This document shows, piece by piece, positions 1 to 8,618 of a DNA stretch of 64,000 bases. The stretch comes from Blautia luti. GTDB taxonomy: Bacteria > Bacillota > Clostridia > Lachnospirales > Lachnospiraceae. Location: contig NZ_JAAITI010000002.1 in assembly GCF_013304735.1 (NCBI RefSeq), positions 124,001-188,000 of the forward strand. Direction: 5' to 3'. The notes under the pieces were generated by a model that saw only the letters and a program-made list of their open reading frames with translations, was not told the DNA's origin and searched no databases. Numbering within the stretch: position 1 is the first letter of the stretch; the number at the start of each line of letters is the position of its first letter. The position numbers were made by a program, and so were the translations under genes.

Positions 1-94
1 GCTGAATTGCTTTGGCAATACGGCTTAACTCCACAGCCTCACCCATTGCAAAAAGAATGGCCTCTATCTCTCCTTCAATTCGTTTAATTTCCAC
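1..94 (-). CDS. scpB: ScpB, segregation and condensation protein B (5' part only)
   Basis: Only the first 31 codons are in the window; the rest lies beyond position 1. The complement begins with GTG at 94 and reads EIKRIEGEIEAILFAMGE, the usual start of ScpB. The start is set by GAGGAT five bases upstream of the GTG. ScpB is a winged-helix subunit that binds ScpA and SMC to form the bacterial condensin that organises and segregates the chromosome. It lies 23 bp downstream of scpA in the same direction, which is the standard order. The identification rests on this short stretch plus context. Confidence 0.85.
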   Translation of the reverse strand, partial: MEIKRIEGEIEAILFAMGEAVELSRIAKAIQ

Positions 95-117
95 TTGTTA
101 TCCTCATTCCTGCTGTA

Positions 118-903
118 TTATTCGTCTGCAAACTCTGTCAGATTCTTCCATGTTTCCGGATCTGTAACTACTTCTACATGAATGTCATCAAAAAGATCTG
201 CCTGCTGTGCATGGACATGTCCCATTTTCATAAGTTCCAGAATTGCCAGAAAAGTAACAATCAGCTGTATCTTTGAATGCTGGTTTTCCATCAGCTGGCG
301 AAAGCTGAACTTTCGGTTAGTCTTGGCATACTCCCACATCTCAAGAAGCTTATCTGACAGGGATATTTCTTCCTTTTCAATCCGCCCGAATTTACTTCGA
401 ATCGGATCGATTTTATTTTCCTGTCTGCGAATCAGTGCCTGATAAATCGCACTCATTTTTTCCAGTGTCAGTCCTCGAAGAAGTTCCTGTGGATCTGCCG
501 GCGGCGTATACTGCATCACTTCCTCTGGAAGATCCTGTTTCCGGTAATAAACTCCTGCCGCGTCTCCAAGCCGGTCTCTCAGCTCATAGGACATATATTT
601 ATACATTTTATACTCCAGAAGTTTCTGCACCAGTTCTGCTCTCGGATCTTCCTCTTCTCCTTCTTCGTTGATCTCTTTTGGAAGAAGCATCCTGCACTTG
701 ATATCCAGAAGTGTCGCCGCCATAACCAGAAATTCGCTCATAACACCAAGATCCTCTTTTTCCATGGAATGCAGATACTCCATATACTGGTCGGTAATCT
801 CTACAATAGGAATATCATAAATATCTATTTTATTCTTGTCAATCAGATGAAGCAGAAGATCCAACGGACCTTCAAATACATTCAGCTTAACAGATATTGC
901 CAT
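118..903 (-). CDS. scpA: ScpA, kleisin subunit of SMC condensin
   Basis: This 261-residue protein has the ScpA N-terminus (LNVFEGPLDLLLHLIDKNKIDI), an internal conserved block around AELVQKLLEYKMYK near residues 88-102, and a C-terminal winged-helix region that should contact the SMC head. ScpA bridges the two SMC heads and carries ScpB, acting on the nucleoid in chromosome condensation and partition. Its length is normal for the family. The ATG at 903 follows GAGGAAACCAT. The gene sits 9 bp after the metallophosphoesterase gene and 23 bp before scpB, so it is probably co-transcribed from the promoter at 2798-2827. Confidence 0.95.
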   Translation of the reverse strand: MAISVKLNVFEGPLDLLLHLIDKNKIDIYDIPIVEITDQYMEYLHSMEKEDLGVMSEFLVMAATLLDIKCRMLLPKEINEEGEEEDPRAELVQKLLEYKMYKYMSYELRDRLGDAAGVYYRKQDLPEEVMQYTPPADPQELLRGLTLEKMSAIYQALIRRQENKIDPIRSKFGRIEKEEISLSDKLLEMWEYAKTNRKFSFRQLMENQHSKIQLIVTFLAILELMKMGHVHAQQADLFDDIHVEVVTDPETWKNLTEFADE

Positions 904-912
904 ATGGTTTCC

Positions 913-1719
913 TCATTTCGTTTTTTCGAAAGGTTTCACATCGATTACCAGCAGTTCTCTGGGATTATGAATCCGCAGAGGAATCGTGTGTTCCCCAAGC
1001 CCGGCACTGACAAACATATGCTGCTCTCCCTTATGAAAATCTCCGCAGCAAAAAGGAGGCAGCACCAGGTACTGTGGAGAGGAAAGACCGTGATGCTCAC
1101 TTAAGCGGACAACCCCTCCATGATAATGTCCTGACAGGATGATATCTGCTCCCCAGTCAAAATATGTTTTTCCATATTTGGGATTATGGGCCAGAAGAAT
1201 CTGCATTCCATTTTTTCCGGATTTTCCAATCAGTTCTTCCATCATTTCTGTCTTAAGTTTCGGAGATTTGGGTTTGTGATAATACTCAATGGGAAGTTCA
1301 AGACCCCAGAAGCAGAAATGTTCTCCCTTAAAAATTGCGTGCTCATGGGTATTTCTCAGGATATGCACGCCTGCCGCTTTCAGCATTTTTTCATATTTTT
1401 CATAATATCCCCGATATTCCTCCGAAAGAGCCATTTTATACTCATGATTTCCCAGTGCATAATATACCGGAAAATCATGTTCCAGTTTTTTCAGTAATTT
1501 GCATGCCGTGACAAGCGTATCAGGCTGCGTACGCACAGCCATATCACCGACAGAGAGTACCCCATCCGGATTGAGCCTGCGGATTGTTTCCACAAGTCGT
1601 ATATTGTCCCTCCCATAGGAAATCCCATGAAGATCTGCCAGCAATACGAAACGCACACCTTCCGGATTTTGAATCTTGTCTGTATGAATCTGATATTTTT
1701 TAACTCTGAAATCTTTCAT
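913..1719 (-). CDS. Calcineurin-like metallophosphoesterase (YkuE/YaeI type)
   Basis: The protein shows the full series of metallophosphoesterase motifs: DLHG (D-x-H) near residue 30, GDMA near 58, GNHEY near 92, an AHNP histidine near 180 and GHYHGG (GHxH) near 200. These bind two metal ions and hydrolyse phosphomonoesters or diesters. The natural substrate cannot be read from the sequence; relatives include a UDP-diacylglucosamine hydrolase-like group and YkuE. No signal peptide or membrane segment is evident, so it is probably cytoplasmic. I prefer the ATG at 1719, just after the upstream gene's TAG at 1721; an in-frame TTG exists at 1731. Confidence 0.88.
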   Translation of the reverse strand: MKDFRVKKYQIHTDKIQNPEGVRFVLLADLHGISYGRDNIRLVETIRRLNPDGVLSVGDMAVRTQPDTLVTACKLLKKLEHDFPVYYALGNHEYKMALSEEYRGYYEKYEKMLKAAGVHILRNTHEHAIFKGEHFCFWGLELPIEYYHKPKSPKLKTEMMEELIGKSGKNGMQILLAHNPKYGKTYFDWGADIILSGHYHGGVVRLSEHHGLSSPQYLVLPPFCCGDFHKGEQHMFVSAGLGEHTIPLRIHNPRELLVIDVKPFEKTK

Positions 1720-1720
1720 C

Positions 1721-2755
1721 CTATTTTCCAAATCCGCAATTGGGGAATGTACATACCGGACAGTTCAGGCACAGTCCGCCTTCTCCCAGTGACGCAATTT
1801 CCTCTGCCTTTATTTCATCATCCGCCATCACCCTTGGCAAAACCAGGTCAAACACTGTTCTCTTTGCATACATAACACATCCTGGAAGTCCAAGAACAGG
1901 TATGGTCTTTTCATTTCTTTTAAGATATGAAACCAGAAGCATTGCCCCCGGAAGTACCGGTGCTCCGTACGTCACAATTTCGGCTCCTGTATCACGAATT
2001 CCTCCAGGTGTACGGTCATCCGGATCCACACTCATCCCACCAGTACAGACAATCAGGTCCGCTCCCCTGTCCGCAAAAGAAAGAATTTCCGCTGTAATCT
2101 GTTCTTTATCATCTCCTGGCATTACCTGACCCAGAATCTCTGTTGGAAACTCGGAAAGCTTTTCTTCTAATACTGGAGTAAAAGTGTCCTGTATCAGCCC
2201 CTTTTTAATTTCGCTTCCAGTTGTGACAATTCCCACTTTCTTTTTCTGATAGGGCAGAATATCAAAAATCGGCGTTTCTCCTGCTGCTGCCTTTGCAGCA
2301 TCCATTTTTTCTTTTTCAATTACAAGCGGAATAATTCTGGTTCCTGCAATTTTTTCTTCTTTTTTTACCGGAAAATCCCCATGCCTGGATGCAATCATCA
2401 TCTCTCCCAGAGAATTCACTGCCATAAGTGCTTTTCGGCGAATTTTCAGAACACCGTCTATTTTTGATATTACTTCAATCTTACCCTCTTTAATATCAGT
2501 TCCATGTACTTTGGAAGAATTTCCCGCACAGATCTTATAAAGAATCTCCGCCGCTTCATTTTCATGAAGAATTCCCTCTTTTTTCTCCCACACAAAAAGG
2601 TGTTCTTTTCCTACAGAGAGCAGAAGTGGAATATCTTCTTCTTTTACTACATGCCCTTTTTTGAAAAGAACGCCTTTTTTTTCATCTTTTATGATCTGCG
2701 TGATATCATGGCATAAAATATGTCCTACCGCATCTTCTGTTCTGATTTCTTTCAT
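1721..2755 (-). CDS. Molybdopterin-binding (MoeA-like) protein with Cys-rich tail
   Basis: A 344-residue protein with a MoeA-type molybdopterin-binding fold: VGIVTTGSEIKKG near residue 174 and CTGGMSVDPDDRTPGG near 235 match the MoCF biosynthesis domain. The N-terminal part (AVGHILCHDITQII) resembles MoeA domain I, but the protein is shorter than a usual MoeA of about 400 residues. The C-terminus carries an unusual cluster, CLNCPVCTFPNCGFGK, with four cysteines within 12 residues that could bind a metal or cluster (inference). No other cofactor gene is nearby. The gene heads an operon with the metallophosphoesterase, scpA and scpB. ATG at 2755 is preceded by AGAAGGGA at good distance. Confidence 0.85.
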   Translation of the reverse strand: MKEIRTEDAVGHILCHDITQIIKDEKKGVLFKKGHVVKEEDIPLLLSVGKEHLFVWEKKEGILHENEAAEILYKICAGNSSKVHGTDIKEGKIEVISKIDGVLKIRRKALMAVNSLGEMMIASRHGDFPVKKEEKIAGTRIIPLVIEKEKMDAAKAAAGETPIFDILPYQKKKVGIVTTGSEIKKGLIQDTFTPVLEEKLSEFPTEILGQVMPGDDKEQITAEILSFADRGADLIVCTGGMSVDPDDRTPGGIRDTGAEIVTYGAPVLPGAMLLVSYLKRNEKTIPVLGLPGCVMYAKRTVFDLVLPRVMADDEIKAEEIASLGEGGLCLNCPVCTFPNCGFGK

Positions 2756-2797
2756 CCAAAATCCCTTCTCTGCGCTGTTATTTCTTCAATCTGTTAT

Positions 2798-2827
2798 ATT
2801 ATACATCCTGAGATACCTCTTTGTCAA
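2798..2827 (-). promoter_or_regulatory. Sigma-A promoter for the molybdopterin-binding gene to scpB operon
   Basis: On the complement, TTGACA (2822-2827) and TATAAT (2798-2803) are both perfect consensus boxes separated by 18 bp. They lie 40-70 bp upstream of the start at 2755. Confidence 0.8.
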
Positions 2828-2866
2828 AATATGTGTGTCAGCAAGGTGTCTATTCACAACAAATTT

Positions 2867-4063
2867 TCACAGCAAAACTGCCTGCACGGTCCGCTTCAGC
2901 CAGTCATAATATCCTGCTCTTTTTACGGTTTCCCCATACAGAATATCAATGCTCCCTAGCTTTTTTCCATCCTGATAATATTCCTGTTCTCCGGCTTTTT
3001 CTCCTTTTATCACCGGAGCAGTATGTTCTTTCGGAAGAATCACTTTCTTTTTTACATGATCTGGTTTTGTTCCATCTGTGCTGAGATATCGAAATTTATT
3101 TTTGTATACAAGCGTCACCTCCTGTTTTACTCCTCTTCGAATTTTCTGGGGTTTTAATGGTTCCAGCGCCTCATCCAGATATAAGGTACATTTTGAAAAG
3201 CCATAATTCAAAAGTGCCGCTGCATCCCGGAATCTTGTTTTGGGATCCGGTGCCGCCATCACAGCTGCAATCAATGTAATCCCATTTTTCTCTGCCACCG
3301 CACTGAGACAGTATTTTGCGAGACTGGTACTTCCTGTTTTCAGCCCCTTGCAGCCATCATAACTACGTAACAGTTTATTGGTGTTCGTCAATGTAAATGT
3401 GGAAGAACCTTTTCTGGTAACATGAGTGATATCCTCCATCCATACGGATGAATATGTAAGGATCTCCGGATATCGAAAAATCAGTTCCCGGCTCATGAGC
3501 GCAATATCGTAAGGGGTTGTATAATGTTCTTCCGATTCTGTCAGTCCGCAGCAATCCACAAAGTGGGTATTTTTCATCCCCAGCCCTTTTGCCCTCTCAT
3601 TCATCTGCTCTACAAAAGCCTGCTCCGTTCCCGCAAGATGTTCGGCCATAGCCACGCTGGCATCATTTCCGGAAGCTATCACAATGCACTTGATCATGGT
3701 TTCCGCTTTCTGGGTTTCCCCTTCTTCCAGAAAAACCTGGGAGCCTCCCATGGATTTTGCATAAGCACTGGTTGTTATGGTATCCTCCAGATGCAGTTTT
3801 CCGCTCTGTATTGCATCAAAAATCAGAATTAATGTCATAATTTTCGTAATACTGGCCGGACTTCTTCTGGTATCCGGATCTTTTGAGTAAATCACAGTTC
3901 CCGTTTCTTTTTCCATCAGTACAGCTCCTGGTGCCTCCACAAGATCCTGCTGTACTTTTTCCTGATTTTCTGTGATTTCTCCCCATGTTTTCTGCGGAGC
4001 AAAAACAAAACAAAAAATCATAATCCAGACCAAAATATTTCTTCGAACTTTTCTGATGTCCAT
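2867..4063 (-). CDS. dacF: D-alanyl-D-alanine carboxypeptidase (DacF/PBP5 family)
   Basis: A 398-residue exported penicillin-binding protein of the S11 family. It has an N-terminal signal peptide, the nucleophile motif SPASITKIM (SxxK) near residue 68, SGND (SxN) near 131 and LKTGST (KTG) near 241, followed by the C-terminal beta-rich PBP5 domain. It trims the terminal D-Ala from peptidoglycan stem peptides at the outer face of the membrane. The C-terminus (YYDWLKRTVQAVLL) could form the amphipathic membrane anchor typical of the family. ATG at 4063 follows AGGAGTGGGTCT. A strong hairpin separates it from the upstream surface-protein operon. DacF-type members are often sporulation-linked, but that is not shown here. 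Confidence 0.92.
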   Translation of the reverse strand: MDIRKVRRNILVWIMIFCFVFAPQKTWGEITENQEKVQQDLVEAPGAVLMEKETGTVIYSKDPDTRRSPASITKIMTLILIFDAIQSGKLHLEDTITTSAYAKSMGGSQVFLEEGETQKAETMIKCIVIASGNDASVAMAEHLAGTEQAFVEQMNERAKGLGMKNTHFVDCCGLTESEEHYTTPYDIALMSRELIFRYPEILTYSSVWMEDITHVTRKGSSTFTLTNTNKLLRSYDGCKGLKTGSTSLAKYCLSAVAEKNGITLIAAVMAAPDPKTRFRDAAALLNYGFSKCTLYLDEALEPLKPQKIRRGVKQEVTLVYKNKFRYLSTDGTKPDHVKKKVILPKEHTAPVIKGEKAGEQEYYQDGKKLGSIDILYGETVKRAGYYDWLKRTVQAVLL

Positions 4064-4134
4064 AGACCCACTCCTGACCTGTTTCTCTCTGTTCTATTGT
4101 AAAAAGTTTTTCTCTGAAATATACCTGAAATCCC

Positions 4135-4184
4135 AAAACAGACCGGAAAGGACAGAATCTGCTTTCTGTCTTCCGGTCTGTTTT
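4135..4184 (-). terminator. Intrinsic terminator after the sipW-SpaA operon
   Basis: An inverted repeat pairs AAAACAGACCGGAA (4135-4148) with TTCCGGTCTGTTTT (4171-4184), with further partial pairing in the loop side. The arms are flanked by A/T runs, so it can act on the minus strand right after the stop at 4186. Confidence 0.75.
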
Positions 4185-4185
4185 A

Positions 4186-7100
4186 TCAGGAAAATAACAA
4201 CGGGATTGTGTTTTTTATACAGTCCGTATGAGAAAATTTGTCGTATCTGGCTTTTTCATTTAAAAAAGTAAGCGCTGCGTCCGGTTTTTCCACCGTTAAT
4301 GCTGCAGTTCCCACTGCTGTCTCCTTTGGATCTTTTCCATAAGCCGCTTCTGCTTTTTTTGTGATCCGTACATTTTCTGTATCTGCCCACACATCTTTCA
4401 GATAATATCTGAGAACTGGTTTCTCCCAGATTGTATACTGTCCCAGCGGAATATTTCGAAGTGTAACAGAAACTGTTGCATAGCCGTTACCATCTGTTTC
4501 ATAGTTATCCGGCACAAAAGTCACATAATCCTCATAACGATGAGCAGCTCCCGACAGATCGGTTCCCTCTGCTACAAAGAAAAAGGTCGGATTTCCATGA
4601 GCCCATGTAATATCATTTTCTTTTATTTTTTTGGTTACAGTTATTGTTCCCAGTGGTAATATCATTGGGGTATTTTCTGCCTGAAGCAGAATTTCGTCTA
4701 TATCCGTATCCGCTTTTTTCTGAAAAACAACATCTTTTTCATATTTTCCTGTATAATTTGCAGGATTTCTGGTTTCTATAATCCGGAACTTTCCAAGATT
4801 TTCATCTGTGATCATCAAAGCCTCCGTATAATAATAGCCGTCTTCTCTATCATATTTCAAAAGTCTTTTTTCACCCAGATTATCTTCATAAAATCCTTTC
4901 CTACGGTTCCACTGATATACGGTAAACTCCGCATCTTCCAGAGATTTTCCTGTATAAACATCTGTTTTTTTCAGACGTATCCGGCCTTTATACTCCGGCA
5001 ATGGTCTGTTGGTTACATGAAATGCAAGACTTTCATTTTTGTCTGTGATATCAATTTCCTGTTCCCAGCTACCCTCATAGCCCGTCGGAATTTTGGTTTC
5101 CACAATTTTAAATTTTCCATTATTGTCCGAAGTTACCAGAAGTTCCTCACTGACATAAATCTGACTTTCTTCTTCATATTTCAGTACAATCCCTTCTGCC
5201 TTGTAACCATTTTGAGAAATACTGTACTCATACAGTGTAAACTGTGCATCTTTCAGAACATCCCCCGTATTTTCGTCTGTTTTCCGAATTTCTATCCTGC
5301 GTTTATCTGCCTGATAATTCAGAACTTCAAAGGAATATTTTTTATGCGTACCGGGTTCTGTAAGCTGAAAATCTTTCTGCCAGTTTCCTGTATAATTTGC
5401 GGGAGCTTTTGTTTCACGAATCCTGAATTTTCCCTGATTGTCTTCTGTATAAAAAAATTCTCCCGACTCATATACCCGATTCTGGCTGTTGTATGTAAGG
5501 AGCGTTCCTGTCTTTCCATAACTTCCGGTCTTTTTGCTCCACTCATACAACGTAAATTCCGCACCGGCAAGAGGATCACCAGTATCTCCGTCTTTTTTTG
5601 TAATAACTGCCGTTCCGCTTATATTCATAATATCTGTCACTGCAACAGATGCTGTCTTACTAGCAGTTACCGTAACATTTTTTATTACTGTGCTCAGTAC
5701 ATAACCAGAAGGGGCTTTTATCTCCTTTACATAATACTGTCCCGGCGGCAATTTCAGATATGTGATTTCTCCATTCTGATCCGTAATTCCGGTTTCAATT
5801 CTCTGATCTTTTTTGTACATAACACGATAACCAGATTTCACATCCTCCCCTGCATAGATTGCGTATTTGGCATTTGCAACTTTTTTTCCTGTATTTGCTT
5901 CTGTTTTTACCAGTTTGACACTTCCATATGTAGAAGGTTTTACCGTAAAATCAACCTTTCCTCTTGTCCCCTGGTATACATATGCCCCAAAATCCTGCAT
6001 TCCGTCTTTTCCGGACTGTGCTTTTCCATCTACAAGAATATATGATACCGGCTGGAGCAGCATTTTACATGAAAATTTTCTGGATGCTGTCGTATTCAGA
6101 GGAAAAATCAGATACAAATACGCACCTTCTTTTAAACTAAGACTGGTTCCTGTCATCATTTTGGGGCTGGTTCTCTGGGAATTATACTCTGACGCGCTTG
6201 TCCAGTAAGCCAGCTGCCATTTTTCTGTGGAATTCCTGGTTATGGTAATCCCGTTCCCGGCCTTTGCACCATCGGTAACTCTCATAAGGTTGCTCATCTG
6301 AAAGCCGTCTTTCATGCTGTCCGGTATATAAGGAAGTGTATCCGGCCTGGAACGGTACACGCTCAAAGGAACCGTCTGTCCTACTGCAGACACCCATCCG
6401 TTTTCACCTTTCACAGACACAGATGCCTTGTTTCTCGCAGGGATTGTCAGTGTTTTTATCTTGTCGATGAGGCGGTTAATTCCCACATGTTCCACTTCCG
6501 CTTCTGTTGCATATCCACGGTCATTGAAATAAGCTATGGAAAGGGCGATATGTGTAAAAACATATCGGTTTTGCCATTTTGACCAGCTTATATGGCTGCA
6601 GGATGGATCATACCCCGTTCCAAGATCTCCGGGACCACCATATCCAAAGTAAAGAAGCTTTTGAATCACAGCATTTTTCAATACTTTAACTGCTTCATCT
6701 TTCAGCATGGTACTATCCATACCATCTTTGGTTGCCTTCAGGCAGTACAGCGGAGAAACTTTTTCTGTTCCTGTATCATCAATATAATGTACCGAACGAT
6801 AAGTACATCCCATACGAGTTTTGTTTCCGTTTCCTATAAAATCATTTGCCTCTGTCCAAACCTCATCACAATAAACTCTCGTCCAGACATCCAGATAATA
6901 CTGTGAAGGGTCTAAGGCTGTGGTGGAAAGGTTTTCTTCATCAGAAGCAGACACTGTAACACTTTCTGATCCTGTAAAACTTTCCGGAAGTGCCGGAGAA
7001 AGTGCAAAAACTTCTCCGTTTTCAATTTCCTGAATCAGCTGATCAGCTTCTTCGCTGTCACCTGTCAGTATTTCCGCGTTCTCCTCAGAAAACAAAGTAA

Positions 7101-7392
7101 ATTCAGGCTCTTCCTCCACATCTGTTTCCTCATCATAAGAAAAAATCTCTTCATCCAGAACACTTTCTGATCCTGTCCCTTCCGAAAACTCTTCCTCCAC
7201 ATCTGTATTGCCGGAATCTGTCTCAACATTTTCCTGACTGTTTTGATCTTCATCTTCTTCCAGAAACATGCTTTCTGAATGTTCTGCCGCTTCATTTTCC
7301 AGAGCACTTCCCATTGTGGAACTGTCTGACACTGCAAGGGAGGAAGCCAGAATCAGCAGTGACATCACAGCCCCTGTCATTCTTTTTTTCAA
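4186..7392 (-). CDS. Large secreted thioester-like / SpaA-repeat surface protein
   Basis: A 1068-residue exported protein. In order: signal peptide (1-30), an acidic Ser/Glu-rich stretch (about 30-150), a thioester-domain-like region (about 165-480) with a Cys in LYCLKA near 216 and THIALSIAYF near 279, then four SpaA/Cna-B modules starting near 489, 596, 697 and 802, and a different beta domain from about 914. The SpaA modules show the expected Lys (KTD/KKD), Glu (VKEIKAP, IVETK, IIETR) and Asn/Asp (VTN, VLN) pattern for isopeptide cross-links. The usual thioester Gln seems to be His. The C-terminus (RYDKFSHTDCIKNTIPLLFS) has neither a sortase motif nor a membrane helix. Translation starts at TTG (7392), overlapping the upstream TGA, with GGAGG nine bases before. 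Role as adhesin or fibre subunit is inference. Confidence 0.82.
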   Translation of the reverse strand: MKKRMTGAVMSLLILASSLAVSDSSTMGSALENEAAEHSESMFLEEDEDQNSQENVETDSGNTDVEEEFSEGTGSESVLDEEIFSYDEETDVEEEPEFTLFSEENAEILTGDSEEADQLIQEIENGEVFALSPALPESFTGSESVTVSASDEENLSTTALDPSQYYLDVWTRVYCDEVWTEANDFIGNGNKTRMGCTYRSVHYIDDTGTEKVSPLYCLKATKDGMDSTMLKDEAVKVLKNAVIQKLLYFGYGGPGDLGTGYDPSCSHISWSKWQNRYVFTHIALSIAYFNDRGYATEAEVEHVGINRLIDKIKTLTIPARNKASVSVKGENGWVSAVGQTVPLSVYRSRPDTLPYIPDSMKDGFQMSNLMRVTDGAKAGNGITITRNSTEKWQLAYWTSASEYNSQRTSPKMMTGTSLSLKEGAYLYLIFPLNTTASRKFSCKMLLQPVSYILVDGKAQSGKDGMQDFGAYVYQGTRGKVDFTVKPSTYGSVKLVKTEANTGKKVANAKYAIYAGEDVKSGYRVMYKKDQRIETGITDQNGEITYLKLPPGQYYVKEIKAPSGYVLSTVIKNVTVTASKTASVAVTDIMNISGTAVITKKDGDTGDPLAGAEFTLYEWSKKTGSYGKTGTLLTYNSQNRVYESGEFFYTEDNQGKFRIRETKAPANYTGNWQKDFQLTEPGTHKKYSFEVLNYQADKRRIEIRKTDENTGDVLKDAQFTLYEYSISQNGYKAEGIVLKYEEESQIYVSEELLVTSDNNGKFKIVETKIPTGYEGSWEQEIDITDKNESLAFHVTNRPLPEYKGRIRLKKTDVYTGKSLEDAEFTVYQWNRRKGFYEDNLGEKRLLKYDREDGYYYTEALMITDENLGKFRIIETRNPANYTGKYEKDVVFQKKADTDIDEILLQAENTPMILPLGTITVTKKIKENDITWAHGNPTFFFVAEGTDLSGAAHRYEDYVTFVPDNYETDGNGYATVSVTLRNIPLGQYTIWEKPVLRYYLKDVWADTENVRITKKAEAAYGKDPKETAVGTAALTVEKPDAALTFLNEKARYDKFSHTDCIKNTIPLLFS

Positions 7393-8618
7393 ATTTTTCT
7401 TCCTCCTTTCCTAAGCACCAGAATTGCTGTAAAAAACGCTGTACTTCCTATAAACAGGAAAAACAGAATTCCGGTCTCGTCTCCGGTTTTTACAGGAGCT
7501 GACTTTTCTGAGGAAATGTTTTTTTGTGAATCACCTCTGTCAGACTTTTCTTTTTTTTCAGTCTGTCCGGGCGTTGGAGATAAAATTGTGTTTTCTTTTT
7601 CTTCTTCATTTACAGAAAAAATCCATTTTACATCTCCGTCACGAAGAGCATATGTATTATCAAGTTCTTTGGGAACTGTAACCTGAAATTTCATGCTTTC
7701 TCCTTTTCCGGACTTAATTTTTCCGAGCGAAACCGGCTTATTTAAGGATGCTGCAAGAAGATCACCCGAATACAGTTTCTTTTCACCTACGGATATTTCC
7801 AGTTTCAATTTTTTCAGAAATTCCTGGTCCTTCACAGATTTACACTCCGGTGCTGTTCGAAAATAGATCTCTGCTGTATGTTCCGTAGTATTTCGTATTT
7901 CTACGGAATCCTCAAATACATCTCCTGGCATAGCTGCGGAAAATCCGGCAAAAAAATCCTCCGGCGCCGCAATCAGTTTATGTGCATTTCCCTCAAATTC
8001 CACATTCAATTTTACCGGTTTCTTTTTTTGTACAATCCGTCCACTGGTATCATGAATACATCTTAATATTTTCTGATTTCCCCATGGAGTCATATCTTTA
8101 AAATCCGGCGAAAAGTTTGCCGCCTGCACGGCATCTGCAACAATTGTAATTCCCAGTTTCTTTTCCTGATATGGCTGCTCCCATTCTTCCGGAACCGAAA
8201 TCCCTGTAAAAACGTCTATGCTGTCTCCCTGTTCAAGTTTTCTGGTGCAGTAAAAATATTTTCCTTTTTTTATCCAGTATTTTGACATGCCGGTAAGATT
8301 ACTGTCGTCAAGCCCTTTCCTGTTTTCCAGATTATCTGTATATGTAATCTTTACCCTTATCCAGCAGGGCTCCGACTGATTGGTAATTCTTGGGATTTTG
8401 GATATTTTATCTCCGGGAAGGATTGTTTTATTATCCTGATAGACAATTTCTCTGCCATTCTTTTTCTCCAGTTCTTTTAATGAGATATTGATATCTCCCG
8501 TGGAGATATGATTGGTTACCGTTACAGAATCTGAAAATTTTCCGTAGGCAACAGCACAGACTGCGATACTCCCAGCTGCAAACATTCCCGCAAGCAGAAC
8601 TTTAAGAACTCTTTTCAA
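7389..8618 (-). CDS. Anchored TasA/camelysin-like surface protein with SipW-type signal
   Basis: I place the start at TTG 8618, preceded by AGGGGAGG, which gives 409 residues; the reading frame stays open upstream to 8858 but that part overlaps the previous gene. The N-terminus (VLLAGMFAAGSIAVCAVAYG, then KFSDSVTVTNHISTG and DINISLKE) is the SipW-dependent signal and mature start seen in TasA-like proteins. Two similar beta-rich halves follow, each with N-x-S-x-E-P or N-T-T-E-H-T type loops. The C-terminus has a charged linker, the motif APVKTGDETG, a hydrophobic helix (ILFFLFIGSTAFFTAILVL) and a basic tail RKGGRKI, resembling a non-canonical sortase signal. It could be the wall or membrane anchor for the two smaller subunits upstream. 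Function is inferred. Confidence 0.75.
   Translation of the reverse strand: MKRVLKVLLAGMFAAGSIAVCAVAYGKFSDSVTVTNHISTGDINISLKELEKKNGREIVYQDNKTILPGDKISKIPRITNQSEPCWIRVKITYTDNLENRKGLDDSNLTGMSKYWIKKGKYFYCTRKLEQGDSIDVFTGISVPEEWEQPYQEKKLGITIVADAVQAANFSPDFKDMTPWGNQKILRCIHDTSGRIVQKKKPVKLNVEFEGNAHKLIAAPEDFFAGFSAAMPGDVFEDSVEIRNTTEHTAEIYFRTAPECKSVKDQEFLKKLKLEISVGEKKLYSGDLLAASLNKPVSLGKIKSGKGESMKFQVTVPKELDNTYALRDGDVKWIFSVNEEEKENTILSPTPGQTEKKEKSDRGDSQKNISSEKSAPVKTGDETGILFFLFIGSTAFFTAILVLRKGGRKI

Noticed and set aside
5017-6045. A 342-codon plus-strand frame antisense to the SpaA protein
   Set aside because: It is Phe/Cys/Ile-rich with no ribosome site, as expected opposite a Lys/Glu-rich gene; no independent signal.
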